64,000 nt of DNA from Sipunculus nudus (lineage: Eukaryota > Annelida > Sipuncula > Golfingiida > Sipunculidae): assembly GCA_026874595.1 (NCBI GenBank), contig CM049313.1, positions 58,425,159 through 58,489,158 of the forward strand, in the 5' to 3' direction. Positions 10,929-22,331 of this stretch are shown here, piece by piece. The number at the start of each line of letters is the position of its first letter. The first letter of the stretch is position 1. The notes under the pieces are model-generated. The model was given only the letters and a program-made list of their open reading frames with translations, did no database searches and was not told the DNA's origin. The translations under genes and the position numbers were made by a program.

Positions 10929-10994
10929 CGTAGGTTGGTCGACACGGCCACTTAAGGCAGCGCTGCTGCCCAAACATTCACAGAACTTTTTGAA
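10929..10994 (-). CDS. Cys-rich exon 5, 66 nt, phase 0-0
   Basis: Acceptor GAATTCATAG and donor GTAAGG bound 22 codons starting FKKFCECLGSSAALSG. A CxC pair is visible. It links in phase 0 to the exon at 10557. Confidence 0.58.
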
Positions 10995-11041
10995 CTATGA
11001 ATTCAAAAATATACAGGTCATATGTTGATCAGATCAAGAAC

Positions 11042-11272
11042 GGTTAGTATAAAAAAATTATATCTTTTAGCAAGGACTGACATTACGTGTTAATGCTAGG
11101 AATAAGAAAAACTTGTCCTGCTCGTAATCATAACCTTAAAAGGGATGTATCAATAACGGTGAGTATAAGAAAATTATATCTTTTAGCGAGGACTGACATT
11201 ACGGGTTAGGGCTAGATATAAGAAAAACTTGTCCTGCTCGTAATCGTAACCTTAAATGGATGTATCATGTAT
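11042..11272. repeat. Tandem duplication of about 116 bp in an intron
   Basis: A unit running from GGTTAGTATAAAAAAATTAT through CTTGTCCTGCTCGTAATC to the GGATGTATCA word is repeated once with few changes. It lies between two predicted Cys-rich exons. Confidence 0.8.
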
Positions 11273-11645
11273 CTTGTTTCACCGAATATATTGCATAATA
11301 CCCGGCTTATATGCTTGCAAAGACAAATGTTACGCATAGTATGCATGACCTTGGAAAAGCTTTTTTCATTCTTTGACAAACTGATTCTCAAGTTTACCAA
11401 CAGAAACCCCTTAGAAGATGATGTGGCCAGGGGAGGATTGTATGCGATGATTTTCAATTGTTATTATCATAATCATACAAATAATTAGCGCAACTTTAAG
11501 TAAAGGAAAGGTACAAAATGTTAAATAGTTAACATAAAAAATCCAATTTTAAGAAAGATATTGAAAGGTGACAAATTCATCAGATACACACTGGATAGAG
11601 TTTTTTATATAAACAGATTAAATCCATGCAAGAACCCAGACTCAC

Positions 11646-11707
11646 CCAAGCTACTACATCATTCCGAATAGTTATAATGGCGTCCAGTGCATTTTTGCCT
11701 GGACAAG
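11646..11707 (-). CDS. Cys-rich exon 4, 62 nt, phase 1-0
   Basis: A textbook acceptor (TTCTCCTTTAATTACAG) and donor GTGAGT bound CPGKNALDAIITIRNDVVAW. One cysteine, then an amphipathic segment rich in Ile and Val. Phase agrees with both neighbours. This is among the best supported exons. Confidence 0.65.
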
Positions 11708-12041
11708 CTGTAATTAAAGGAGAACCAGTCAGTTTTTGTTGTTTCGGTAGTCGGTTTACATATTTAGATACCAATTTTGCATAAAGTATTTAATTTTAAC
11801 TGAAAACTATGTTTCCTAAAATAAGAAGTTGCGATGCAATAATTTGGGAAATTGGAAAATGGCCTTCATATAACCTTCGGGCAAATGTTAGCAAAGTTGC
11901 TACAAATATGTTATAAATAATGTTCAGTTCAGTAAATAATTGCATTTCCCCGAATACTACATTTGACATATAGCTCTATAAACAATAGTACCAGTATAAA
12001 CGCTTATTATCATTGACTGCATAATTAATGGAAGACTTGAC

Positions 12042-12156
12042 CTTTCTTTATTTCATTTATAACTTCATCCTTTTCGGTCGTTGTCATGATCACTGTAACC
12101 GAATGTGGTTGTACATTTTGACTTTTCATATAGCACGTGTTTGTAAATTTTAAAAC
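12042..12156 (-). CDS. Cys-rich exon 3, 115 nt, phase 0-1
   Basis: The acceptor is a run of T followed by TAG; the donor is GTCAAG (weak but GT). It has 38 codons plus one base. The peptide starts VLKFTNTCYMKSQNV, passes through an MTTTEKDEV segment and ends in a charged ..NEIKK stretch predicted to be helical. The leftover G completes an Ala codon with the next exon. One cysteine. Confidence 0.58.
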
Positions 12157-13284
12157 CTAAAAAAAAGAATATATTATAAAATGATAAGTTTACATTCTTA
12201 ATACATATGAATTAATATCGTAAACAACTCGAATATATGGTGCTTATAGTATCATCATTATAATAAATATGCGTCTTTAACATGACTTAACGGGTCTACA
12301 CGCTTAAACCCTTTAACATCACATTTTGGGATCATTTAATCGCTCAATAAACAAGATGGAAACTTTAGAAGGACATCGAAATTACATAGTGTTTGTTAAT
12401 AGGAAAATGCTTATACGGATAGATATTTATCATACAGCCGGGAAGCAACGCGTTCTTTTATGGTACAAAAGGATATCACGCTTATCTGAACTGACTTTAT
12501 CAGTACCTCGTTGCACCTCTTGCTATATTACACGTTTATAAAAAAAAATAAACAAAGGACAACAGATAATTATATACAAATTATATCAATGGGAAATTCT
12601 TTTAAAGGCCTTTTTACAACCATATGGTTTTTTGTATTTCTAGCATGATGATGCAAGCAAATTAATCTGGTAATTCTGTCGATAATTGTGCAGGCCTGCC
12701 AAATCTAAATGTTAAAAGTTATCGCTCAGAAAAAAAAAACACCCTTCTTTGAAATAGTAAAAAAAAACCGTATTATAAGCGACACTACCCGTTTTGTTAT
12801 TATATAACGAACAAAGGTGTTCTTCGCATACTATATATAGTAAGAAACGTGCATAGTGAACATCCCCATGCATGAAAAGAAGGGCATTATCCGGATATTG
12901 GGACACCTGCTTGATATTTACACACACAAACATTGTAAAAGTGCCCCATTCCGATGTTAACTGGACTGTTATTGCAGGAGAGAGATATCTCTGGACCATC
13001 TTTAAGAAAAAGAGTGAGTGTTATTAAAAAGAAATGCTTTGGTAGGCCTGTTTTAAAGATTTTCACGAATTTTAAAAGTATCACGGCAAATGAGAATTTT
13101 TTACTGGGTAAACATCTGTACGTATTTTGGGAGCAATTTCGACATAGAACCCGGCGTGTCAATAATTGTTTGGTGCTATTAATATTCGAAGTCCTTCAGT
13201 ATATTTCATTTTCTTTGTCAAGGATGACCACATATTGACGGACAGTATTTTTTAAATAAAATGAAAAGCTGCATACTCTCTTAC

Positions 13285-13344
13285 TTTTTTCTTTGTAGCG
13301 GTACATGATCCGCTGCCTGTTCTAGAATCCATACAATTCCGGAA
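13285..13344 (-). CDS. Cys-rich exon 2, 60 nt, phase 0-0
   Basis: Acceptor CAGCTTAACAAG and donor GTAAGA enclose exactly 20 codons, beginning FRNCMDSRTGSGSC and ending in a Lys run. It contributes two cysteines. It can join the exon at 12156 directly in phase 0. Confidence 0.55.
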
Positions 13345-13630
13345 CTTGTTAAGCTGAAGGAAAAAGAAATTTGAGATTTTCCTCATATTTGCTTAACAAC
13401 TAGCAGAAAAATGCAAGATGGTGAAAAGTATATCAAAGTTGTATCATACGTCTAAACATCAAACAAACAAGGGAAAATCATTCTTGCGCAAATAATTAAC
13501 CCTTGGATATTTAACAACATGGCTATTGTTTCCCTTGGGTAGGCGTTTATAAAATAACCAAAAAAAAAAAGATTTTTATTAATAACGTTTTCCTGATTCA
13601 AGATTAAATATAATGTTAATGTAATCTTAC

Positions 13631-13683
13631 AGATGTCTTGCTGGCTGCCCTCATATCTTCACATACAACATTGATGCAAAAGG
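13631..13683 (-). CDS. Cys-rich exon 1, 53 nt, phase 1-0
   Basis: The acceptor TTTCACCTGTTACAG has a good pyrimidine tract and the donor is GTAAGA. It encodes 17 codons reading FCINVVCEDMRAASKTS, with two cysteines five residues apart. The next exon (13344) starts in the matching phase 0. The domain family was not recognised. Confidence 0.58.
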
Positions 13684-13699
13684 CTGTAACAGGTGAAAC

Positions 13700-14650
13700 A
13701 ATTCCGTTTATTGTAATAGGATATACTTTTTAGAGTGCTTACTGCAGTCACAGATAAATCAGACTCAGACATATTATAGGTTAATTTATATATCTTTTTC
13801 ATGTTATAGACAATTTCCAAATAAACAATAACAGGAAGAATAATAAACTTCTATTGGACCTTCTCGATTTAATACTTTTTTGTATACGGACTATGAATGA
13901 TTTAGAAGTCCTAAACTGTAATTGATAAGAATGGAAAGATCGAGCCCCCATGTGAGTGCAGTTGAATTTTACACGGGCAAATACCGAAAGGTGGCAGTAT
14001 ATTCTTGACTGTCGTATTTCCTTGATCAGACGCCGGGCCTTAAAGAGTCGCCTGCCTTATGAAGTTGTCTGGGAAAATCAGTATCTCTGAAAATATACGC
14101 CGGGTTTCAGAGCATTCTTTCCACTATTTACGGGTCAAATTTACCGTGAATTGTTTTATGAATTTTATTCTTTGCTTGTGTTCATAATATGTTTAATTTC
14201 TCTATAAATCTATCTGTTTCCTGACGTGCATGCTGTTTCCATAAGTCACCCAAAATATTCAAGATTCTTCCATGTGATTAAAGCCGATCAACCATCCTAA
14301 AAAACGCTACACAAATATGTCAGCAGAATCACTGCTAACACTAACACTGCTGGCAAGCTTGGTATAAATAATAATACCGCATGACACAAGTAGTACAACT
14401 TGGAACAGTGAGAGTCTACCTCGCGGAAAATTGACCAGAACTGTTCAAATACGTTCCTGTACTTATTTCTTGCGTAACATTAAGACATCAAATGATGATG
14501 TCAAGCGGTGAAATTTGGATTTACTGTAAAGCCCAATTACACTCCTGCTTTAAATTTTAGGCATTTTTAAGTGTGGCCCAATTTAAACGAAACCACGTTT
14601 CTGATCATATTTAAAATTCGATGGAATATCCCGGCAGTAAATGTCCCAAA
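13700..14650. other. Long intron, nothing recognised
   Basis: No exon with matching phase and no known repeat was seen in this part of the intron between the 16352-16396 and 13631-13683 exons. Confidence 0.4.
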
Positions 14651-14659
14651 GCAATATAT

Positions 14660-15000
14660 GCAAGGTCGTAAACGCTTGAATACGCTGTGTAAAGCTGAAT
14701 CAGTTTAATGTTGGACGGAAGGAAAGTGTTTTGTACTTTATACGTACCACCCTCCTGCATTTCATTTGTAACCTGCGATGCACAGTTTATGGAGTGCTAC
14801 CACATTGTCAGTATATACCAAATCGGAAACGCTTAAATATGCTGTGTCATGTTGAATCAGTTAAAAAAACCAGAGGAAAGAGTCATTAAAACGAAATTCG
14901 CTGTGCCAATTATAAGTAAAGACCCCTGTATTTCCATCGAGCCAGTCTTCCCCTTTGTATATGGTGCACAGTTAATGGAAGAGCCACCCCGTGTTCAGAG
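14660..15000. repeat. Diverged duplication, offset about 158 bp
   Basis: AAACGCTTGAATACGCTGTG near 14670 and a close variant near 14828, each followed by GAATCAGTT, show an old direct duplication. The + strand frame at 14849-15094 inside it has no recognisable domain. Confidence 0.45.
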
Positions 15001-15753
15001 AGAAACAATGTCACCAACTGCACGCGGTGTAAAACAAATGGAACAGACAAAAATGAAAAACAATGGAGTACTTAATTTCGAGGGGCCCGCTTGAACAGAT
15101 TCCTGTGGACAACTGCGATCTCGCGCTGTGATGCCCCGTTAATTATTAGTTTTATGGTGCATGACTTTGGTGATTGCGCGGGTTCGACAGACCTATGGCA
15201 TCTAAGGAAATGTTGTAAAAACAATTCGTGTAGCGGCGATGTTTTCAATCGTGTCCCTAAGTATTGACCGCTGGGTTTATTTATTCGACGTTTTAGGAAA
15301 AACCCGGTAATTAAGGAAAACCCGGTAATATTTGATGCCCATTATAGAGAAAATAAGCATGGCACTTATGACAAAAAAAGGATTTATTTGGGAAATAAGC
15401 AATTTATAAACACGCACAAAAAGAAAACTTCATACAATAATACCCGGTCTTTTCCCTCGAAATCTGACGGCAAACTTGGAAAAGACTCAGGAACCCGGCT
15501 TCTAAACAAGAACGATGATAACTTAAGGCCAGCGTTTATCTTTCTCAAACATTATCTTCCCCCGTCATTAAATCAGGCAGGTGATGTTTAAGGCCCATAG
15601 TTTGATAAATGTTACACGGTTCTAAGAAATGTTTTATAAAATATGGATCCTCGTGGCTCGATAGTTCAATTAATATGACCAGATAAAGGTAATGACAAAA
15701 AATTAACTAACTGTATTTTCATCAAAGCCACATAATCTCTCCGCAAACTGGGA

Positions 15754-15761
<8 letters not shown>

Positions 15762-15812
<51 letters not shown>
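15762..15812. repeat. (TA)n microsatellite
   Basis: About 25 uninterrupted dinucleotide units. Confidence 0.97.
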
Positions 15813-15816
<4 letters not shown>

Positions 15817-16351
15817 CCCTTCTTTAAAATGTCTTCAAAATATGGTTTCATCAGCTTAATAAATCATGGGATCTCTTTCCCCCTGTTTCTGGGCTAACAG
15901 TCTTCAAACCAAATCAATTGTGATGCTCCAAGTAAGTGGTGCATGTTTTTTCCTGTGCTTTTCAACAGGTGGTATCAGTAATGCCTTAATGTTTTTCCCA
16001 TACGCCAGGTGTAGGAAAGATATACAAATGAATATCGTATTTATTAAGTAAAGATAGAACAAGGTTATTAACAAGCAAACTAACTTACAATCAATACAGA
16101 TAAAGCATGATTTATTTGATCATTGATCATTTGTTATAAATATTGTTATGAATTTGCCCCTGGAAAAGGTCATTATAAGAAAACTGCAATCGCTAATTAA
16201 ATACTAGGTATAAAATAAAACGAATCATCTTATACTAGCATAAAAGGTGTGTAGTTTGATGACAGCGGACGCCTGCCATTGTTCTAATCTATGCATGTAT
16301 AATGAGAATATGAACAGGTGCGTAATTTTAGTGTTTACTGTTAACACTCAC

Positions 16352-16396
16352 CATCATAATATACGGTCTCAGTGGTCTCTTCTCCACTCCCTGAGA
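16352..16396 (-). CDS. Micro-exon, 45 nt, phase 1-1 (SGSGEETTETVYYD)
   Basis: Acceptor CATATTACAG and strong donor GTGAGT bound 14 codons reading SGSGEETTETVYYD. The piece is acidic and Ser/Thr rich, as expected for an extracellular linker. Its trailing G joins CC of the exon at 13683 to make an Ala codon, so it can splice directly to the first Cys-rich exon. A CT-rich microsatellite lies within the upstream intron, about 70 nt away. Confidence 0.48.
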
Positions 16397-16467
16397 CTGT
16401 AATATGGAACTTACCATTATGAATATGAACAAGCATGGCTATTCCTACATCTCTCTCATTTTCCCTC

Positions 16468-16473
16468 ACTCTT

Positions 16474-16508
<35 letters not shown>

Positions 16509-16509
16509 A
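16468..16509. repeat. (CT)n microsatellite
   Basis: CT repeat with single T interruptions. Its complement is what gives the Arg/Glu-rich run in the minus-strand frame at 16341-16529, which should not be taken as protein. Confidence 0.95.
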
Positions 16510-16556
16510 TATATATAGATCTGTCGCACAAACTGATGAAGTCAAACTAACCGTAC

Positions 16557-16562
<6 letters not shown>

Positions 16563-16594
<32 letters not shown>
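16563..16594. repeat. (TA)n microsatellite
   Basis: Sixteen units, 50 bp from the CT repeat. Confidence 0.97.
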
Positions 16595-16597
<3 letters not shown>

Positions 16598-16794
16598 AAT
16601 TTATCGTTCGTTTATGTTACCTTAAATGCAAACAATTACAAACAAATTTAAACCTGGTTACTTTAGGTAAGCAGATGCATCCTTGAATCAGTGTCTATAT
16701 ACGACAAAACTGAAGAATGAATCATAAGATAAATGAACAAAGCTGATCGTTTATGAGTAGGAACATCTTTTAAAATATAAAAAGATACAAAAAC

Positions 16795-16827
16795 CTTGTG
16801 TCAGTCCTGCTCCTCCTCCACTATTCT
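16795..16827 (-). CDS. Micro-exon, 33 nt, phase 1-1 (NSGGGAGLTQ)
   Basis: A good acceptor (TTTATTTCCAG) is followed by ten codons reading NSGGGAGLTQ. The donor (GTTTTT after CAAG) is weak. The Gly-rich content resembles the neighbouring micro-exons and suggests a flexible linker. Phase 1-1 fits both neighbours. Confidence 0.38.
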
Positions 16828-17534
16828 CTGGAAATAAAGAATGTATGAATATATACCACTGTGTATGCGATTGAATAATCTATTATTCTTTAAAATACCT
16901 GTTAGTTTATTTATAGTTAAGGGTGACACAAAATGTTATCAGTTGTAACATAAAATTTAGTTTGTAAATGCTATTCATCAGCCCTTTATTTTTTTGTTGT
17001 TATTATTAATGGCAAGTCTTAAAAGTGATACCGGTGAAGAAATTTCATAAAATTACATAGGATATATTCTGTGGACAAGAGAGGCGTTTTTTGTTATAAG
17101 TTCAAACGTGAGAACATGATATCATATATATGTAATCGTTTTGGTAAATTTAATTTGCTTACCTTCCTAAAGCTCCTCTCTCGTTATTTCATTATACGCT
17201 TAAGATTAATTATTGAAAGGGTTGGATTCAGTGCTCACTTTTCATTTAAATGCTCTTTTTTAATATGACCCAATTCAGCCTACAATTTTATGTTTTTGAT
17301 ATAGAGCTGGATATATTGTATATTTTACGAATTATGATAGGCATATTTTCAAACCCCGCTGTAAACTCTATGTAAACCATCTGCTACATTCAAGATGAAT
17401 ATCATGCAGTGCTCATTTGATTAAGCAAATTAGATACTGGTCCTGTTAAATTAAACCAGTGATTTATATATACTTTTTATGTCTCAAGCAAATTGAATGA
17501 AAGAGATTGCTATATATATTTTTAAACGCCTTAC

Positions 17535-17561
17535 CACTAAGGTCACCGCCTTCAGCAAAAC
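17535..17561 (-). CDS. Micro-exon, 27 nt, phase 1-1 (FAEGGDLS)
   Basis: Acceptor ATTGTAG precedes it and a strong donor GTAAGG follows. It adds eight full codons reading FAEGGDLS with split codons at both ends. It is the most 5' exon of the chain that I can link within the 17 kb block. It is very short, so support comes mainly from the strong donor and from phase agreement with the next two exons. It could be a chance match. Confidence 0.4.
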
Positions 17562-17673
17562 CTACAATTACAAAATTTATTTAACATTAGGACGTCTATA
17601 ATTTTTTCAAGAAGACGCGTGGAACATAAATGGATAAGTATTCTTTATATGATATGCATTACAGTAAGTTATC

Positions 17674-17676
<3 letters not shown>

Positions 17677-17728
<52 letters not shown>
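17677..17728. repeat. (TA)n microsatellite
   Basis: About 26 uninterrupted units. Confidence 0.97.
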
Positions 17729-17732
<4 letters not shown>

Positions 17733-18239
17733 GAATACATATAATAAAGTTTCAAGCTAACCGAATGAATTCTAATGTACTTGGATTCAGGTCTTTAATT
17801 GTATGAAAGCCATGACAAAGATAATTATGATGTACTTAAACCAATGAAATTAACATTGGCGGAATTTAAATGTTGACCATGAATTATATTTTTATAATAT
17901 CAAACATTTCTAGATTTTTATTAAACCTTTTGAAAAAGGCTTGTGCATAAGTTATTGGGAACCTTCTCTACTGTTTATTTACATTACAAAGTCTCAATTG
18001 TCCCCGAATTCGTATGAGATAAAATGTGAACTAAAAAGAAAAGAAACAAATATTATTTAAATAGATACAAAAAAGAATTATATAGAAGGCACTACGTTAT
18101 AAGTAACGGTTCCTCTAAACATTAACTTAGTACTTTATTTTAAGTTTTTATTTAAATGCACGACTTCACAGTAATACGACATTTTGTATACTTGATACAA
18201 AACGTAAAATGGACAGTCCGTTCCTATATTGGTTCTGAT

Positions 18240-18560
18240 TCTTTGAGCTCTTAGTTAGCGGTCCGCTTTTTCTTTGTCGCCCATAAGGTACAAAAATCAA
18301 AGATGAGCGAATAACGCCGGTAATAAAGGTTTGTCACCTGCTACCCATGGGCGCTATCAGCTGGCGATCACAATTTCTGCTACTATCGACTTTGTACAAG
18401 TCTTGCTGCCAATGGTCGCTCAGTTCAGTAAATCTATGAGGCATATGCGCGGTAACAAATAGCAGTCGCAAAGTAGAAAATCAGAACTGCGCAGTAGCAA
18501 GTGGCTGTCTCACAGACGCAAATCAGACCTGCGCGGAAGCAAGTATCAGTCAATCGCTAT
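18240..18560. repeat. GC-rich GCGGTAGCAA-type repeat upstream of a LINE ORF1 remnant
   Basis: Words such as GCGGTAACAAATAGCAGTCG and CTGCGCAGTAGCAAGTGGCT recur here. They are reverse-strand relatives of the TTGCTACCGCGCA words in the 42.3-44.2 kb array. The block stands out in base composition from the AT-rich surroundings and ends roughly 150 bp before the ORF1 remnant. Confidence 0.65.
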
Positions 18561-18711
18561 CCATAGGGGTTATCAACTTTCGAACACAATTTTTGCTATT
18601 ATCGAATAAGTACATGTCAAGGGGTCACGTGATCAGCATGGAAGCACGAGGACGTGTCAGTGAGGGTCTCCAGAATATTTATTCTTGTAGCCTGAAAAAA
18701 ATCATGAAAAA

Positions 18712-19542
18712 ATGCCACCAAAATCTCAAAGAAAACTGAAAAGGGACAGAAAAGGTTAGTGATATATCAGAGTCCATAGAGTCATACTTGTCCCGAGAAA
18801 CTGAACAGCCATCTGGCACGTCGTCAACAGATGAGTTACCTGAGGCAAGCCATGTGGATGGACGTGCCCTTGAGAACCGGTTGACCAACTAAATAACAAC
18901 AGTGGCTTATACAAATAAGAATTTACAGGAAAACGTAGAATTCACACAGCAAGAGGTTGTCAATCTTAAAAACAAATAAAGATAAACTGGAAAAAAGAAC
19001 AGAAATAAACTGAAAATAAAACAGAATGAAATCGTCCAAAAAGAAGAGCGGGAAGCTGCAAATCAACTAGACAGATATTGTAAGGAAAACAACATTCGTG
19101 TGAAAGGGGTAAAAAAGGAGGAAAGGGAAAGCATACGACAAAAAGTAATAACTGCATTAGAAGAACAAGGTGCGGGTAGAGCAGGGATATTGAGTGAACA
19201 GATCAAGGTGGCACCTAGAATTGAAAATGGCAGGATAATTAGGACAGGCATATTCTTGCAAGACTGTACAGCAGAGAAGATAAGCAGAGAAATATTGTTC
19301 AAAACGAAAGGAAGAGGGCCAGAAGGTAAAATTATGATAGCTGATTATTTGACTTAAGGTGACTGGGAGTTAAAGAAAAGGCTTTGCCTGAAATGAACAG
19401 GGCGTATAACGAAAGAAAATATCAGATTATATCAGGGAAAGTTGATTGTGAAACGTAGCTTTGTTGCAATTGAAAAGGGGCGCCTGATGACAATGAAAAT
19501 ATGTCCTAGCGACCAGAAAAAAGGACCGATTGGAATCGAATA
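18712..19542 (+). pseudogene. LINE ORF1 (L1 ORF1p-like) remnant
   Basis: The start MPPKSQRKLKRDRK is lysine-rich and plausible as an ORF1 start. After a frame change the sequence is Ser/Glu-rich, then a Gln/Glu/Lys-rich coiled-coil-like stretch leads into NQLDRYCKENNIRVKGV, the block that joins coiled coil and RNA-binding domain in L1 ORF1 proteins. An open frame to 19357 ends GPEGKIMIADYLT. Further fragments to about 19542 complete the C-terminal domain. At least two frame changes and several stops make it non-functional. Confidence 0.62.
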
Positions 19543-20880
19543 GACATATTTATTGTGTGGTCAGTACAAAACCACAAATAACAATACACTTGTTTGAGAA
19601 AACGTCGCAACATGAACATAGTGGAAACACACACAAATGTTTGGTTTCGACACTCGTTGGCGTCTAACATAGCAGGAGTGCCACCTATCGGGTATTTTTA
19701 AAACAAGAACAAGATTTTTTATACAAAGAGCGCCATCTGAAGGGTAAACGCCACATCTCTGGCAGGGTAAAAGAGACTATTAGGTGGTTATCAGAGACTT
19801 GGTTTTGGAATTTGTAAAGACTGCACGGAAATCAACACTAAATCCACGTTGAGTGTGATTAATACTAATTGCTTGACACTTCATACAATAATCTGGTTGT
19901 AAGCAATTTTTATATAACTTGAAAATCTCTGGATATTACTGAAAATGTGTGCTCTCGCAATCAATTGTGTGCCGCTGGACACACTCGGTGCACAGGCTTA
20001 CTAATACAAAAATGTACTGTGACTGTGCCTGTGGGTTTTATCTTTTGCAGAAACATGGCATGGACCATGTTATGGAATGCTTTCGATAATGAATTTAATG
20101 TTATGTGTATGCACCGACCTTTGCTAGATTTTAAGCTGAGATTTATTTGCCAGAGTACAACTTGTATGAATGGTATGAACCTTTGAAAGATTTTCATATC
20201 CAGATGGCGGTAAGTTATTTTTATTTTAATTATAGCCTGGAATTTAGGAAAGCAATTAATGAAAATAATGTAGACCCCAATAATGTGTTTTATCACAGTG
20301 TATGATACTTTGGTGAGTTTGTGGAATATGTAGAACTGTATTTTCTATATAATAAATGACTTAGGTCATTTTGGCAATAGAAGAAATTTAGGTTTTTCTT
20401 ATTATTGTTTGTTTGTTGAATCATTTAATATTCAAATGTCATTATAAGATTTTTTTTAAATATCATGCTGCTTCAGTTAATATTTATTAAAAATAAAGTT
20501 TGTAAAGACAAGTGTGTAAACAATAATACTAAAATCTTTTCTCTACCTTGCAGTCCCTTAGGGATAACAAATTTAAACAAATCTCAATTGATAGGTACGT
20601 ATGAGTATAAGTATACGTGTCCATGGGTAAATGTACATTTATATGTATGTATATATGTATGTAAATGTGTGCATATGTGTGTATGCCTTCTTGTATGTGT
20701 ATCTATATGTAAAACTATGATATTTGTTTGTACATGGATACTGTGAAATCATTGATGTACAGACAAGTTATTATTAATCCAAATATGATATGATAAAACA
20801 TTAGAGAGACAGCTAAAACAATAATGTCAAATATGGAAAGGCAATTTTAACAAAAAGCTGACTATTACTGGTACTGATAT

Positions 20881-20940
20881 TATTATTGTTATCATTATTA
20901 TTATTATTATTATTATCATTATTATTATTAAAATCATCAT
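20881..20940. repeat. (ATT)n microsatellite, imperfect
   Basis: Trinucleotide ATT run with ATC interruptions. Confidence 0.9.
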
Positions 20941-21330
20941 TAACTCAACTGATTAACAGGCATCAAAATATTTTCATGAATTTATTTTTTTATAAAGACT
21001 AGATTTAAATTTATTTAGACTAGCAAACTGTGATTTAATAGAAATAATGGAGATTAGTTTTGATAATACATAGAGTTTGGTTCTTTGGAAGTGTTCAAAA
21101 CTGTTTTGATATTGATGTGTTACAGGAGACTCCAACATTGTATGGATATAAGTGGGTATTTATAAGTGAATGTAAAGGGAAATGTAACAAAAAAGAAATT
21201 ATTAGTTTTAATGTTCAGGTTAAAAAAAATGAACAGGAATAAATTTAGAGAAACTTACAGATATACCCTCTATAGATATTTATATATATATATTGTATTG
21301 CTGGTTAGAAATTTCAATAATACATTGACA

Positions 21331-21900
21331 GATATAAGAATATTGAATATAAATGTCAGAGGTTTAAGAAACTTTAGAAAAAGAAGATCGATTTTTACTT
21401 GGTTAAGGAAATATAAAGCTGGGATAATTTTGTTACAGGAAACTTATAGTGAACTAGCAGATGAAATCACATGGAGAAATGAATGGGGAAGACAGGTTAT
21501 AATGAGTCATGGTGGTAAACACAGCCAGGGGGTAGCATGTTTTATATCAGGAATGTTACATACAGATTGTTAAGTTCTATATAAAGATGATGAAGGAAGG
21601 CAAATAATTATAAGATTACCAACTTTGTAATTGGAAACATATACTCTTCAAATGAAGAGAGAAAACAAGTGCAGTCTTTTTTAAGAAATTTGTAAACAGA
21701 TGCATTGTCTAAACATTAATCAGGATAAAAATATAATAAAAGGAGGAGACCGGAATACAGCATTAACAATTACGGAAAAAAGGTGGTAATAATATTATAA
21801 ACTCAGAGCAATTAATGAAACAATAAAGATCTACAAGATATACGGAGGATAATATATGTAAGACAATATCAGTATACATGGTGAGAGTCACCAACAATTT
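21331..21900 (+). pseudogene. LINE ORF2 endonuclease N-terminal fragment
   Basis: The frame reads RILNINVRGLRNFRKR and then GIILLQETYSE, the Asn- and Glu-containing first blocks of the exo/endonuclease/phosphatase fold of L1-type ORF2, followed by WGRQVIMSHGGKHSQGVAC. A stop at 21571-21573 ends the frame. A further shifted piece near 21740 resembles the GGD..N block. No RT follows before the satellite. Confidence 0.7.
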
Positions 21901-22331
21901 GGACTGGAATAATTAATTTTCTGACCTATTACAAGATAAGTTAGTTGTAGAGATGATGAATTTAAAATAAAAAGAAAGGCAGAAGGAAGATAATCAAATC
22001 AATCCAAATTTACATTAGGAATTCCTTATGAAATATTCCAGTAAGTGTTTGTCAATATTAATATATGATATATATGAGGGATACGGGTTACCCTAACCCT
22101 TCTTGAATGAAATACTCCTGTACGTGTTTGTCACTATTAATATATGCTATATCCAGGTTACGGGTTACCCTAACCCTTCGGGCATCAGATACTCCAGTTA
22201 GTGTTTGTCACTATTAATTTCTGCTATATCAGGGATACGGGTTACAAAAACACCTCGGGTATGAAATACCGCAGTAAGTGTTTGTCACTATTAATATATG
22301 CTATATCCAGGATACGGGTTACCCTAACCCT

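Larger units (their letters stand above)
480..17561 (-). other. Predicted multi-exon gene: Cys-rich N-terminal part plus expanding mucin-like (Thr/Pro/Ser) domain
   Basis: This is a gene model assembled by eye from 14 exons on the minus strand, each flanked by AG and GT and each open in the frame forced by its neighbour. Exon lengths in transcription order are 27, 33, 45, 53, 60, 115, 62, 66, 133, 219, 75, 75, 75 and 78 nt. Successive phases are 1-1, 1-1, 1-1, 1-0, 0-0, 0-1, 1-0, 0-0, 0-1, 1-1 and then four times 1-1, so all 13 junctions agree. The summed reading frame is 1,116 nt (372 codons). The product would have a Gly/acidic N-terminal stretch, a block of 13 cysteines, and a Thr/Pro/Ser-rich region typical of O-glycosylated mucins. 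Neither a 3' terminal exon nor a membrane anchor was found; the gene probably continues below position 480. The Cys-rich part is not a family I recognise. Being mucin-like is inferred from composition only. Confidence 0.62.
18600..22028 (+). mobile_element. Decayed L1/Tx1-type LINE (ORF1 plus ORF2 endonuclease start)
   Basis: An ORF1-like remnant is followed 1.8 kb later by the start of an apurinic-like endonuclease domain on the same strand, the order found in L1/Tx1 elements. The 1.8 kb gap (19.55-21.3 kb) is longer than a normal inter-ORF spacer and shows no homology I recognise, so a second insertion may lie there. The 77-bp satellite begins immediately after the endonuclease fragment. 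Confidence 0.65.

Noticed and set aside
12880-12999. Extra exon of the mucin-like gene starting at 12999 (MVQRYLSPAITVQL)
   Set aside because: It has a fair acceptor and an open frame, but no good donor in the phase needed, and the chain joins correctly from 13285 to 12156 without it.
15700-15760. Exon reading FAERLCGFDENT on the minus strand
   Set aside because: Its only open phase (0) does not fit the neighbouring phase-1 junction, and in phase 1 it contains a stop.
16341-16529. Protein with an Arg/Glu run on the minus strand
   Set aside because: The run is the translation of a CT microsatellite. Only the 45-nt exon inside it was kept.
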